Assembly (NCBI GenBank): GCA_944387145.1
Contig: CALXDU010000003.1
Location: forward strand, 1 to 56,552
Source: an uncultured Oscillospiraceae bacterium
Lineage (GTDB): Bacteria; Bacillota; Clostridia; Oscillospirales; Oscillospiraceae
Length of the DNA: 56,552 bases
Direction of reading: 5' to 3'
Shown here: in pieces, positions 23,401 through 31,328 of the stretch
How the letters are laid out: the number at the start of each line of letters is the position of its first letter
Numbering within the stretch: the stretch's first letter is position 1
The notes under the pieces: model-generated
Databases searched by the model: none
Told to the model about the DNA's origin: nothing
The model's input: only the letters and a program-made list of their open reading frames with translations
Made by a program: the position numbers and the translations under genes

Positions 23401-24542
23401 CAGACCACCTCGGTATAGCTGCCCAGATACTTGAACTCTTCACACAGTTCATCCAGTTCGCACATCAGCTGGACAAATTCCTCGGAATAAATGGAGGTTT
23501 CCAGGTCGAAGTAGAACATGAACTCAAATTCCCGGTCGGGAATGGGGCGGGACTCCAGCTTGGTGACGTTGATGCCCAGGGTGTAGAGCCGAGCCAGGAC
23601 CTTGTACAGAGCGCCGGGCTTGTGGTTCAGAATCATCATGATGCTGGTTTTGTCGGAACCGGGATAAATTTCCAGATTTTTGCTGATGCAGATGAACCGG
23701 GTTCGGTTGTTGCCCTTGTCCTGAACGGAGGAAGCCAGGCAATCCAGGCCGTACAGTTCCGCACAGGCCCGGCTGGACAGGGCGGCCACATCTTTCCGCC
23801 CGGACTGAGCCACCATTTCTGCCGCCAGCGCCGTGTTGGCAACGGGAATGACATTGACGCCAGTCAGGCTCTGCAAGAAGTCGCCGCACTGGCTGATGGC
23901 CTGCTCGTGGGAGTAGATTTCTTTGATATCAGACAGGAAAGTGCCGGGATTGACCAGCAGGTTGTGATCTACTTTCAGCCGGAAGGTACGCACGATGGAG
24001 AAGTTGTGCTGGATCATCAGATCATATACCTTTTTTACCGAGCCAGCAGTGGAATTTTCGATGGGCAGGATGCCGTACTGGCACATACCCTGGTCGATGG
24101 CGTTGAACACTGCCTCGAAGTTCTTGAAATAGAAAATAAAGGGATTTTTGAAAATCTTCTCGCAGGCAATCTGGGAGTAAGCACCCTCCACGCCCTGACA
24201 GGCTACCATAGGGGCCTGAGGGAAAAGCTTGGGTGTCTGCTCAATGGAACGGGTAATGGCATCATACAGCGGGCTGACGAAGCCGCTGCGCTTGCTTTGG
24301 TAGCTGCGGCTAAGCTCAAAGAGCATGGAGTACAGTACCCGGGTGTAATTTGCCATTTCCGGCCCGGCCTTCTGAGCCACATCCTGCAATTTTTCCCGCT
24401 CCCGGGCAGGAACCAGAATGGGAATGCCCTCTTCTTTTTTGCAGTCGGCAATTTTGGCGGCCACTTCCATTCTTGCCCGGAAAAGCTCCACCAGAGAGTC
24501 GTCGATTTTATCAATTTCCTGCCGTAATTCCTTCAGTTCCAT
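23400..24542 (-). CDS. pheA: Bifunctional chorismate mutase/prephenate dehydratase (P-protein)
   Basis: A 380-residue enzyme for the phenylalanine branch. An AroQ-type chorismate mutase (1-about 85, LRQEIDKIDDSLVELFRARM) is followed by prephenate dehydratase (about 110-285; GVEGAYSQIA, LPIENSTAGSV, RTRFICI) and an ACT domain (about 295-375, with ESRPIPDREFEFMFYFD) that normally binds Phe for feedback control. Starts three bases after the aroC stop. Confidence 0.95.
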   Translation of the reverse strand: MELKELRQEIDKIDDSLVELFRARMEVAAKIADCKKEEGIPILVPAREREKLQDVAQKAGPEMANYTRVLYSMLFELSRSYQSKRSGFVSPLYDAITRSIEQTPKLFPQAPMVACQGVEGAYSQIACEKIFKNPFIFYFKNFEAVFNAIDQGMCQYGILPIENSTAGSVKKVYDLMIQHNFSIVRTFRLKVDHNLLVNPGTFLSDIKEIYSHEQAISQCGDFLQSLTGVNVIPVANTALAAEMVAQSGRKDVAALSSRACAELYGLDCLASSVQDKGNNRTRFICISKNLEIYPGSDKTSIMMILNHKPGALYKVLARLYTLGINVTKLESRPIPDREFEFMFYFDLETSIYSEEFVQLMCELDELCEEFKYLGSYTEVV

Positions 24543-24545
24543 GGA

Positions 24546-25634
24546 TTATTTCCTCCTGTCTGTCTGGGGACTGCCCAATATCATATCAACAATCGCAATG
24601 GCAGCGGCTGCTTCCACTACCGGAACGGCGCGTGGGACAATGCAGGGGTCGTGTCTGCCCTGTACGTTCAGCTGCTGATTTGTCATTTGACTTAAATTTA
24701 CGCTTTGCTGGGGCGAAGCAATGGAAGGGGTAGGTTTCACCGCTACTCGGAAGGTCAGCGGCATACCGTTGGTGATACCGCCCAAAATGCCGCCGCAGTG
24801 GTTGGTAACGGTTTGCACCATGCCGTGCTCGGCGGTAAAGGCGTCGTTGCATTGGCTTCCCCGCATCTGGGCTGCTGCAAAACCAGCGCCAAATTCCAAA
24901 CCCTTTACAGCAGGGATGCCGTAGACAATCTGGGCAATCCGGCTTTCCACGCCGCCGAACATAGGCTCTCCGATTCCCGCCGGCAGCCCGGTAACCACAC
25001 AGTCAATTTCCCCGCCAACACTGTCTGCATCTTTCCGGGCCTGTTCGATGCTTTGCCGCATAGTAAGGCCAGCTTCCGGATTGACTACGGGAAAGTCGTC
25101 GCAGATTTGGGGAATGCCATGCATCGGAAGCGGATCATCCTCCCGGCTGCTGCCGGCAATGCGGAAAATCCGGGCACCAATCTGAATGCCCCGCTGCTCC
25201 AGCCACTGTTTGCACAACCCGCCGGCGATGCACAGGGGAGCGGTGAGCCGTCCGGAAAAGTGCCCGCCGCCAGCCGCATCCTGAAAACCCCCATATTTTA
25301 CCTGGGCCGTGTAGTCGGCATGTCCAGGCCGGGGACAGTCTTTCAGATTGGCGTAGTCTCCGGAACGGGTATTTTTGTTGTAGATTACTGCGGCAATGGG
25401 AGCGCCGCAGGTAAAACCGTCCAGGATTCCGGAGAGAAATTCCGGCCGATCTTCTTCCTTCCGGGGGGTGGACCAGGAATTTTGTCCTGGCGCCCGGCGG
25501 TTGAGAAATGCCTGAAGCTTGTCAAAATCTACCTCCAGACCCGCCGGAATGCCGTCCAACGTCATCCCGATGGCAGGGCCATGGGATTGGCCAAAAATAG
25601 ACAATTTTAGATTTTCACCGTAGGTACTGCTCAT
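24546..25634 (-). CDS. aroC: Chorismate synthase
   Basis: A 362-residue FMN-dependent enzyme that makes chorismate from EPSP. Marks include FGQSHGPAIG near the N-terminus, GHADYTAQVKYGG, and the C-terminal QGRHDPCIVPRAVPVVEA. Start has GGAGGAAATT and lies inside the last 20 bp of aroA, so translation is coupled. Confidence 0.96.
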   Translation of the reverse strand: MSSTYGENLKLSIFGQSHGPAIGMTLDGIPAGLEVDFDKLQAFLNRRAPGQNSWSTPRKEEDRPEFLSGILDGFTCGAPIAAVIYNKNTRSGDYANLKDCPRPGHADYTAQVKYGGFQDAAGGGHFSGRLTAPLCIAGGLCKQWLEQRGIQIGARIFRIAGSSREDDPLPMHGIPQICDDFPVVNPEAGLTMRQSIEQARKDADSVGGEIDCVVTGLPAGIGEPMFGGVESRIAQIVYGIPAVKGLEFGAGFAAAQMRGSQCNDAFTAEHGMVQTVTNHCGGILGGITNGMPLTFRVAVKPTPSIASPQQSVNLSQMTNQQLNVQGRHDPCIVPRAVPVVEAAAAIAIVDMILGSPQTDRRK

Positions 25635-26811
25635 AATTTCCTCCTAACCGGCGATATTCCTCAAAAAATTGGGGATAGGATTTTTCTACGCATTGGGCGC
25701 CCGATATGGTAACCGGCTGCTCGCAGACCGTGGCGGCAATGGCAGCGGACATAGCAATACGATGATCGTTGCAGCTGTCTACAATACCTCCCGTCAGGCC
25801 GGTGCCGTAAACGGTGAGGGCATCCTCTGCTTCCTCAGCCTTCCCGCCCAGAGCGGTGAGCATGGCAATCACAGATGCTACCCGGTCAGATTCTTTCAGC
25901 CGCAGCCGCCGAATGCCGGTAAACTTGGAACCCTTGTTACATGCGGCAACCACCGCCAGAATGGGAACCAAATCCGGGATATCCGATGCATCTATGACGG
26001 TGTTTTCCTTCAACGCCGGAAGAAGCTGCTGAACAGCCCGGTCACCTTGGGCAGAACCGGTATTCAAATTCTCTACGGCTACTTCATTCCCCAAAGCCCG
26101 AGCAGCTAAGAAGAATGCGGCATTGCTCCAGTCACCTTCCACCTGCACGCAGCCCGGAGAATGGAGGGAAGCTCCGCCTGTGATGCGATAATCCTGGCTG
26201 TCACAGCCGAACATTGCCATAGCTTCCTGCGTCATAGTGATATAAGGCTGGGATTCTACCTTTCCTGTCAGGTGCAGCTGGCTGACGCCGGACATCCGGG
26301 TCGCTGCCAGCAGAAGTCCCGTGATGAACTGACTGGAAACGCCGCCGTCGATCACGTAGTCACCGGCACGAAGCCTGCCCTGACAGCGGATGGTTTCGGG
26401 AGTAGGCCGGGACAACCGGCATCCCATCCGCTCCATTTCTTCCCAGAGAGGGGACAGCGGGCGCTGAGGAAGTCTGCCTTCCAGGAAAAAGGTGGTATCC
26501 ACTCCCAGGGCACCGGCAACCGGCAGCAGAAACCGCAGGGTTGAGCCGCTGTCGTGACAGTGCAGCTGCGCCGTTTCGGGAACCTGCCCGAGGGGCGTAA
26601 CCTGATACCCCCAATCGGTGCGGAGGATTTTCGCGCCCAGAGCATTCAGACAATCCGCAGTGGCTTCGATATCCCGGTTGGTCTGGGAGCAGAGAAGTTC
26701 CGTAGGGCCGTCGGCAAAGGCGGCACAGATCAGCAATCGATGGGCCTGGGATTTGGAAGCAATTGCCTTAACTGTTCCCGATAATCTGCTTGGTGTGATG
26801 GTGATATCCAT
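25615..26811 (-). CDS. aroA: 3-phosphoshikimate 1-carboxyvinyltransferase (EPSP synthase)
   Basis: Start at 26811, one base after the aroB stop; upstream in-frame ATGs lie within aroB. The 398-residue enzyme, the sixth pathway step, has SKSQAHRLLICA at the N-terminus, HDSGSTLRFLLPVAGAL, the LKESDR loop near residue 325, and DHRIAMSAAIAA. A missing LPGSKS-type Lys is not a concern, as ASKSQAHR supplies it. Length is slightly short for the family (about 425). Confidence 0.94.
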   Translation of the reverse strand: MDITITPSRLSGTVKAIASKSQAHRLLICAAFADGPTELLCSQTNRDIEATADCLNALGAKILRTDWGYQVTPLGQVPETAQLHCHDSGSTLRFLLPVAGALGVDTTFFLEGRLPQRPLSPLWEEMERMGCRLSRPTPETIRCQGRLRAGDYVIDGGVSSQFITGLLLAATRMSGVSQLHLTGKVESQPYITMTQEAMAMFGCDSQDYRITGGASLHSPGCVQVEGDWSNAAFFLAARALGNEVAVENLNTGSAQGDRAVQQLLPALKENTVIDASDIPDLVPILAVVAACNKGSKFTGIRRLRLKESDRVASVIAMLTALGGKAEEAEDALTVYGTGLTGGIVDSCNDHRIAMSAAIAATVCEQPVTISGAQCVEKSYPQFFEEYRRLGGNYEQYLR

Positions 26812-26812
26812 A

Positions 26813-27865
26813 TCAAAGACCTGCCTGTATCCAGGATTCCAGCTGCTGCACCGGGGTGGGAACAATGGCGCAGTCGCCGATAGAGCGGGGGAGAATCAGA
26901 TTGACACTGCCGCCGGATCGCTTTTTGTCAGACAGAGCATACTGAAACAAGTCCGATGCGCTGTACTCGGTGGCAACAGGAAGGCCAAACTGCTGCAAAA
27001 GAGAAACAATTCTCTGGCAGTCTGCCTCCGGACACATTCCCATGGCAGCGGCGGCTCTGGTGACGATGGCAGTTCCCATAGCCACGGCTTTCCCGTGGGA
27101 GATGGAAAACTGGCTTTTTGCTTCGATTCCGTGTGCTACCGTGTGGCCCAAATTCAGCTTCATCCGGGCGCCGGTGTCAAACTCGTCCACCATAACCACA
27201 TCCCGCTTCAGCTGGACACAGCGGGTAATAATCTGCTCCCGGTCAAAGTCCAATCCGGTCTGTTCCAGGCTGGAAAACATGGCTGCATCGTAAAGAATGG
27301 CGTACTTAATGACCTCTGCACAGCCATCCCGGAACACATCTTCCGGCAGGGAGGATAGCACATCCGTATCGCACAGCACCAGACTGGGCTGGTAAAATGC
27401 CCCGGCCAGATTTTTTCCAGCGGGCAGGTCAATGGCGGTCTTTCCACCGACGGAGGAATCCACCGCTGCCAGCAGGGTGGTGGGAACCTGAACAAAGGGA
27501 ATGCCCCGAAGGTAAGTGGCGGCGGCAAAACCTGCCAGATCTCCCACCACACCGCCGCCCAGTGCCACAATCCAGTCGGAACGGGTCAGTTGGTTCTGGG
27601 CCAGAAAGTTGAGAAGTTCCAGATAGGTTTCACCATTTTTTCTTTCTTCTCCGGCAGGAAACACAAAAGAAACCACGCCCAATCCGGCATTTTCCAGGCT
27701 GCTTATCGCTGCTGCTCCGTACAGGGGAAATACGGTGCTTTCACTGATCAGGCAGATGGTTTTGGGAGCGGCAAGGCTGCGGATGGACTGACCAAGGCCG
27801 GACAGCAGCCCGCTGCCAATGCGGATTTCGTATTGCTTTGAGGCACAAACTGTGACGGTATTCAT
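26813..27865 (-). CDS. aroB: 3-dehydroquinate synthase
   Basis: A 350-residue NAD- and metal-dependent enzyme, the second pathway step. It has GGGVVGDLAGFAAATYLRG, the PTTLLAAVDSSVGGKTAID block, and LNLGHTVAHGIE with a metal His. ATG overlaps the tyrA stop (ATGA). Confidence 0.96.
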   Translation of the reverse strand: MNTVTVCASKQYEIRIGSGLLSGLGQSIRSLAAPKTICLISESTVFPLYGAAAISSLENAGLGVVSFVFPAGEERKNGETYLELLNFLAQNQLTRSDWIVALGGGVVGDLAGFAAATYLRGIPFVQVPTTLLAAVDSSVGGKTAIDLPAGKNLAGAFYQPSLVLCDTDVLSSLPEDVFRDGCAEVIKYAILYDAAMFSSLEQTGLDFDREQIITRCVQLKRDVVMVDEFDTGARMKLNLGHTVAHGIEAKSQFSISHGKAVAMGTAIVTRAAAAMGMCPEADCQRIVSLLQQFGLPVATEYSASDLFQYALSDKKRSGGSVNLILPRSIGDCAIVPTPVQQLESWIQAGL

Positions 27866-28692
27866 CCGTCCACCTCCTCTTTTCGTTTCTTGCCTTCTTC
27901 CAGCAGGGATACCAAAGCGTCGGTGTTGCTGGTTGCGATGGCCTGCCGATACGCTTTCAGACTGTTGATATAACAGTCCAGTTCAAAGAGCACATTTTCC
28001 TGGTTCTCCAGAAACAGCTCTGCCCACATCTGAGGATTCAGCCAGGCAACTCTGGTCAAATCCTTGTAGCTTCCTGCGGAAAAGCCCTTGTGACTTTGGG
28101 CAGTGGGGGACTTGATAAAGGCGTTGCTCAGAATGTGGGGCATTTGGGAAGTAAAGGCAATCAGCTTGTCGTGTTCCTGGGCGGTGGTAACGGAGAAAGA
28201 ACCAAACCGGCAGGGACGCAGCGCTTCCTTCACCCGATCCAACAGCTGGATATCGTCAAAGACAGGGGGAACCAGCACCATGGGGGCCCCGGCAAAGAGA
28301 TTGGCCCGGCTGTACTTAAAGCCGGAGAACTGAGAACCGGCCATTGGGTGTCCGCCCACAAAGGTAAACCCAAACTGCTTTGCCAGGGGAAAACACCTTT
28401 GGCAAATTTCCTGCTTGATGCCGCAGCAGTCCAGAACCAAAGTGTCTTTGGAAATCAGAGGGGCATTTTCTTCCAGCCATGCGGCGCAGCCGCCGGGGTA
28501 GATCGCCAGCAAAATCAGGTTGCACTGGGAAACCGCAGCGTCCTCCAGCCGCCCATGAACGGCGCCGGCCAGCATGGCAAAGGAGAGCATACCCTCGTCT
28601 TTTTCTGCGGCATAGACGGTGTGCCCTTCCAGGGCATAGGCCCGGGCCAGGGAACCGCCGATCAAACCCAAACCCAGAATACCAACTGTCAT
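27862..28692 (-). CDS. tyrA: Prephenate dehydrogenase
   Basis: A 276-residue NAD-linked enzyme for the tyrosine branch. The nucleotide loop is GLGLIGGSLA (about 6-15); GGHPMAGSQFSG carries the catalytic His, and SQMPHILSNA follows. There is no ACT domain, so feedback control by Tyr may be weak at this enzyme. It overlaps the DAHP synthase stop by ATGA. Confidence 0.94.
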   Translation of the reverse strand: MTVGILGLGLIGGSLARAYALEGHTVYAAEKDEGMLSFAMLAGAVHGRLEDAAVSQCNLILLAIYPGGCAAWLEENAPLISKDTLVLDCCGIKQEICQRCFPLAKQFGFTFVGGHPMAGSQFSGFKYSRANLFAGAPMVLVPPVFDDIQLLDRVKEALRPCRFGSFSVTTAQEHDKLIAFTSQMPHILSNAFIKSPTAQSHKGFSAGSYKDLTRVAWLNPQMWAELFLENQENVLFELDCYINSLKAYRQAIATSNTDALVSLLEEGKKRKEEVDG

Positions 28693-29690
28693 ACGATAGC
28701 CTCACGAATCTTAATTACCTTCCGGTTTAGCTCATCAAACTGCTGGGGTGTCAGAGACTGGGCACCGTCGCACAGGGCGCAGGAAGGATTGTTGTGTACT
28801 TCGATCATAATGGCGTCAGCGCCGCAGGCAGCCGCGGCGTAGGCCATGGGGGCGACCAGGTTGGCCTTGCCGGTGGCGTGGCTGGGGTCAACCACCACAG
28901 GCAGGTGAGTCAGATTGTGCAAAACGGTAACAGCGGACAGATCCAGAGTGTTCCGGGTGGCGGTTTCAAAGGTGCGGATACCCCGCTCACAGAGGATGAC
29001 CTGCTCGTTTCCTTCACTCATAATGTATTCGGCGCTCATCAGCAGCTCCTGCAGCGTGTTGGCCAGTCCGCGTTTTAGGAGAATGGGCTTGCGGGTTTTG
29101 CCCAGCTCTTTCAGAAGATCAAAGTTCTGCATATTCCGGGCGCCAACCTGGATGATATCCACATCCGCAAACAAATCCAGAGAGGAGATGTTCATGATTT
29201 CTGTGACAATGGGAAGCCCGGTTGCTTCCTTGGCCTTCAGCAGCAGCTTGATACCTTCACCCTTCATGCCCTGGAAAGCGTAGGGAGAGGTACGGGGCTT
29301 GAAAGCGCCGCCCCGGAGGATATTGGCACCGGAAGCTTTGACCGCCTGGGCAACCTGAATGATCTGCTCCTCAGACTCCACAGAGCAGGGGCCGGCAATC
29401 ATGGCAAAGTAGCCGCCGCCGATGCGTACCCCGCCGGCTTCTACGATGGTATCCTGGGGATGAAATTTCCGGTTTGCCTGTTTGAACGGCTCGGAAACCC
29501 GTTTGACAGTTTCCACCATGTCCAGACTTTTCAGCAGTTCCATGTCAACCCGGCTGGTATCGCCGATGAGACCTAGGACAGTTACCTCAGCACCCTGAGA
29601 AATATGGACATCCAGATTCATGTGTTTCAGCCAGTCCACCAGATGCTGTGTTTGTTCCGGGGTGGTACCGTGTTTCAGAATTGCGATCAT
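28689..29690 (-). CDS. aroF: 3-deoxy-7-phosphoheptulonate synthase
   Basis: Start at 29690 has AGGAGATG. The 333-residue enzyme joins PEP and erythrose 4-phosphate, the entry step. A ferredoxin-like regulatory domain (1-about 75) is followed by the (beta/alpha)8 core with IAGPCSVES, RGGAFKPRTSPYAFQG, and DPSHATGK. This type Ib enzyme with an N-terminal domain is usually inhibited by Tyr or Phe. It is the first gene after the leader attenuator. Confidence 0.95.
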   Translation of the reverse strand: MIAILKHGTTPEQTQHLVDWLKHMNLDVHISQGAEVTVLGLIGDTSRVDMELLKSLDMVETVKRVSEPFKQANRKFHPQDTIVEAGGVRIGGGYFAMIAGPCSVESEEQIIQVAQAVKASGANILRGGAFKPRTSPYAFQGMKGEGIKLLLKAKEATGLPIVTEIMNISSLDLFADVDIIQVGARNMQNFDLLKELGKTRKPILLKRGLANTLQELLMSAEYIMSEGNEQVILCERGIRTFETATRNTLDLSAVTVLHNLTHLPVVVDPSHATGKANLVAPMAYAAAACGADAIMIEVHNNPSCALCDGAQSLTPQQFDELNRKVIKIREAIV

Positions 29691-29702
29691 AGAAACATCT
29701 CC

Positions 29703-29861
29703 TAAAAACAAGAATAACGCCGCACGGCAATTCGTGCGGCGTCTTAAAAAACGGTTTCAGCTTCTGAAAATCCATTGCAGCACAAATCGCTATTACTTTT
29801 TTGGGGTAAAAAAGTAATAGTAGCTAAAGAAAAACTGTGCAGCAGCGATGGTAGAAGTCAT
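29703..29861 (-). promoter_or_regulatory. Phe/Tyr leader-peptide attenuator of the aromatic operon
   Basis: Three elements line up on the minus strand: a leader ORF (29861-29793), a 13-bp hairpin CTATTACTTTTTT/AAAAAAGTAATAG (29820-29790) that covers its Tyr and Phe codons and stop, and a terminator with arms ACGCCGCACG/CGTGCGGCGT (29742-29717) followed by a T-rich tract. The start codon of aroF follows. Ribosome stalling for lack of charged Phe or Tyr tRNA would open the first hairpin. The antiterminator pairing was not resolved by eye. Confidence 0.8.
29793..29861 (-). CDS. Phe/Tyr-rich leader peptide (22 aa)
   Basis: ATG at 29861 has AAGGAG eight bases upstream. The 22-residue product contains FFFSYYYFF at residues 10-18, so eight of nine consecutive residues are aromatic, and it ends in tandem TAA TAG stops. 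This is the pattern of leader peptides that sense aminoacyl-tRNA, here for Phe and Tyr, the end products of the operon. No trp genes are present and no Trp codon occurs in the leader, which fits. Confidence 0.85.
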   Translation of the reverse strand: MTSTIAAAQFFFSYYYFFTPKK

Positions 29862-29893
29862 AAGGATGCTCTCCTTGTTCAGTAGCTGCGGAC

Positions 29894-29922
29894 ATTATAC
29901 CACGGGCGGTGGAATAATGCAA
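29894..29922 (-). promoter_or_regulatory. Promoter of the aromatic operon
   Basis: TTGCAT (29922-29917) and TATAAT (29899-29894) with a 17-bp spacer, about 33 bp before the leader ATG. Confidence 0.75.
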
Positions 29923-29960
29923 GAGGAAATCACGAAACTGCAAGAATTTTTGAAAAGACA

Positions 29961-30003
29961 GAAAAAAGACCGGCTCACTCCCGAAAATCAGGAGAGAACC
30001 GAT
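29961..30003 (-). terminator. Terminator after the VanZ gene
   Basis: On the minus strand GATCGGTTCTCTCC pairs with GGGAGTGAGCCGGTC (some G-T pairs, one mismatch), then TTTTTT. Confidence 0.8.
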
Positions 30004-30590
30004 CAAATAGGAATTCCCAGCGTCCTTGCCAGGAACGGCTGTAGGAAAAACATCACGCCCAGGGTCAGAAAACAGACCAGAAAGACCTCTCGCAGGCTCC
30101 ACTTTGGAGTGATACCGGGGAAGAGCCAGAATACAACCCGGGCGGCGCACCAGCCCAGTATGGTTCCAACGGTGTTCGTAATCAGGTCATTGACATCGGT
30201 GGCCCGGAAGGTAAAAATTTGCAGCAGTTCAATCAGCAGGGAAGCGCAGAAGCCGAACAGAACCGTCCAATGCAGTTTCCGGAACTTCTGGCAAAGGGTG
30301 GGAAGCAAAAAGCCCAACGGCAGAAAAAGCGCCACATTCAGCAGGCTGGTAGTAGCGTCCGAAAACATATAGGCAAACGGCATGAGGTTCAGATTCAAAT
30401 CAAAACGGACATAGGTGACGTTGGGAAGCCCCACCACTGCGTCCACTGCTGCCAGGTAGACAGAAAACACGACACACTCTGCCGTCCGCCGTAAGCAGCA
30501 CGCCTTCCGCCAATTCAGAGCCAAAAAAATGGGAAACAGAATCAGAGCGGCAACACCGGCTTCCAGGCACATGGAAGAAATTCTGTGCAT
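30003..30590 (-). CDS. VanZ family membrane protein
   Basis: A 195-residue protein with about five transmembrane helices. The VanZ core is visible: NLNLMPF, NVALFLPLGFLLP, and ELLQIFT followed by DVNDLITNTVGTILGW. VanZ of Tn1546 gives low teicoplanin resistance; chromosomal relatives are common and mostly uncharacterised. There are no van genes here. GGAGG precedes the start, 15 bp after the phospholipase-like gene. Confidence 0.88.
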   Translation of the reverse strand: MHRISSMCLEAGVAALILFPIFLALNWRKACCLRRTAECVVFSVYLAAVDAVVGLPNVTYVRFDLNLNLMPFAYMFSDATTSLLNVALFLPLGFLLPTLCQKFRKLHWTVLFGFCASLLIELLQIFTFRATDVNDLITNTVGTILGWCAARVVFWLFPGITPKWSLREVFLVCFLTLGVMFFLQPFLARTLGIPI

Positions 30591-30605
30591 TCCAGACCTC
30601 CGACC

Positions 30606-31157
30606 TCAGACTGCCGGCTTCGGCAGCAGCAGACCCACGACACTGCAGCAGGCATTCAGCGCAAACCGGGTATCGGTGTGGATGCTGGCTTCCAGCTTCT
30701 CATATTCCTTATGGAAGCTGTAAATTGCCTCCATCACGCTGCGGGCAACTCTGGGATTGACCTGAGGGTCGTCCTGCATGTACTGCAGGAAGTGCTCCTG
30801 AAGTTCCACTTCATAAACCCGATGATCCAGCAGATTGGTGGTAAAGGCATCATTATGGGCATAGGTAAATGCGTCGGTGACGTAATGAATCAGCTTGCCC
30901 AGGGTATAGTAGTCAAACAGGTTCAGAGAACGCTTGTTCTCCAGTCGGGTAGAGATACGGCGCATAAACCGACGGGCGTTGCGGTAATTGTGACCGCGGA
31001 GCCACTGGAAATGCAAAGATCCCTTCAAATATGTAATCGGGTTACGGTCCGGTTCCACACAGCCTACCAGAAAGGCTTTCACACAACGTTTCGGTGCGTC
31101 CTGCATATAACGCTCCGTCAGATACTGCCCCAGGCAGAGGTGGCTTTTTCCACGCAT
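30606..31157 (-). CDS. Zinc-dependent phospholipase C-like protein
   Basis: Start at 31157 has AAGGGG. The 183-residue all-helical protein has KSHLCLGQYL at its N-terminus, FLVGCVEPDRNP, LGKLIHYVTDAFTYAHND in the middle and further His residues, which fits the zinc-dependent phospholipase C fold (PF00882). There is no signal peptide, so it would be cytosolic unlike secreted toxins of that fold. In an operon with the VanZ gene. Its -10 box is TATAAT near 31194; the -35 is unclear. Confidence 0.75.
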   Translation of the reverse strand: MRGKSHLCLGQYLTERYMQDAPKRCVKAFLVGCVEPDRNPITYLKGSLHFQWLRGHNYRNARRFMRRISTRLENKRSLNLFDYYTLGKLIHYVTDAFTYAHNDAFTTNLLDHRVYEVELQEHFLQYMQDDPQVNPRVARSVMEAIYSFHKEYEKLEASIHTDTRFALNACCSVVGLLLPKPAV

Positions 31158-31328
31158 GAGGGTGCCCCTTTCACACAGATTTGAGCCAATTATAGCACAT
31201 CGTTTCCAAAAATGTGTGAACAACACAATAAATCGGAGATACAAATAACTTTGGCTTATATTGCTACGATGTTTTTGTAAAAAATAACGAAGAAGCCTGG
31301 AAATGGAGTGATCCTGATTTGGAAAAAG

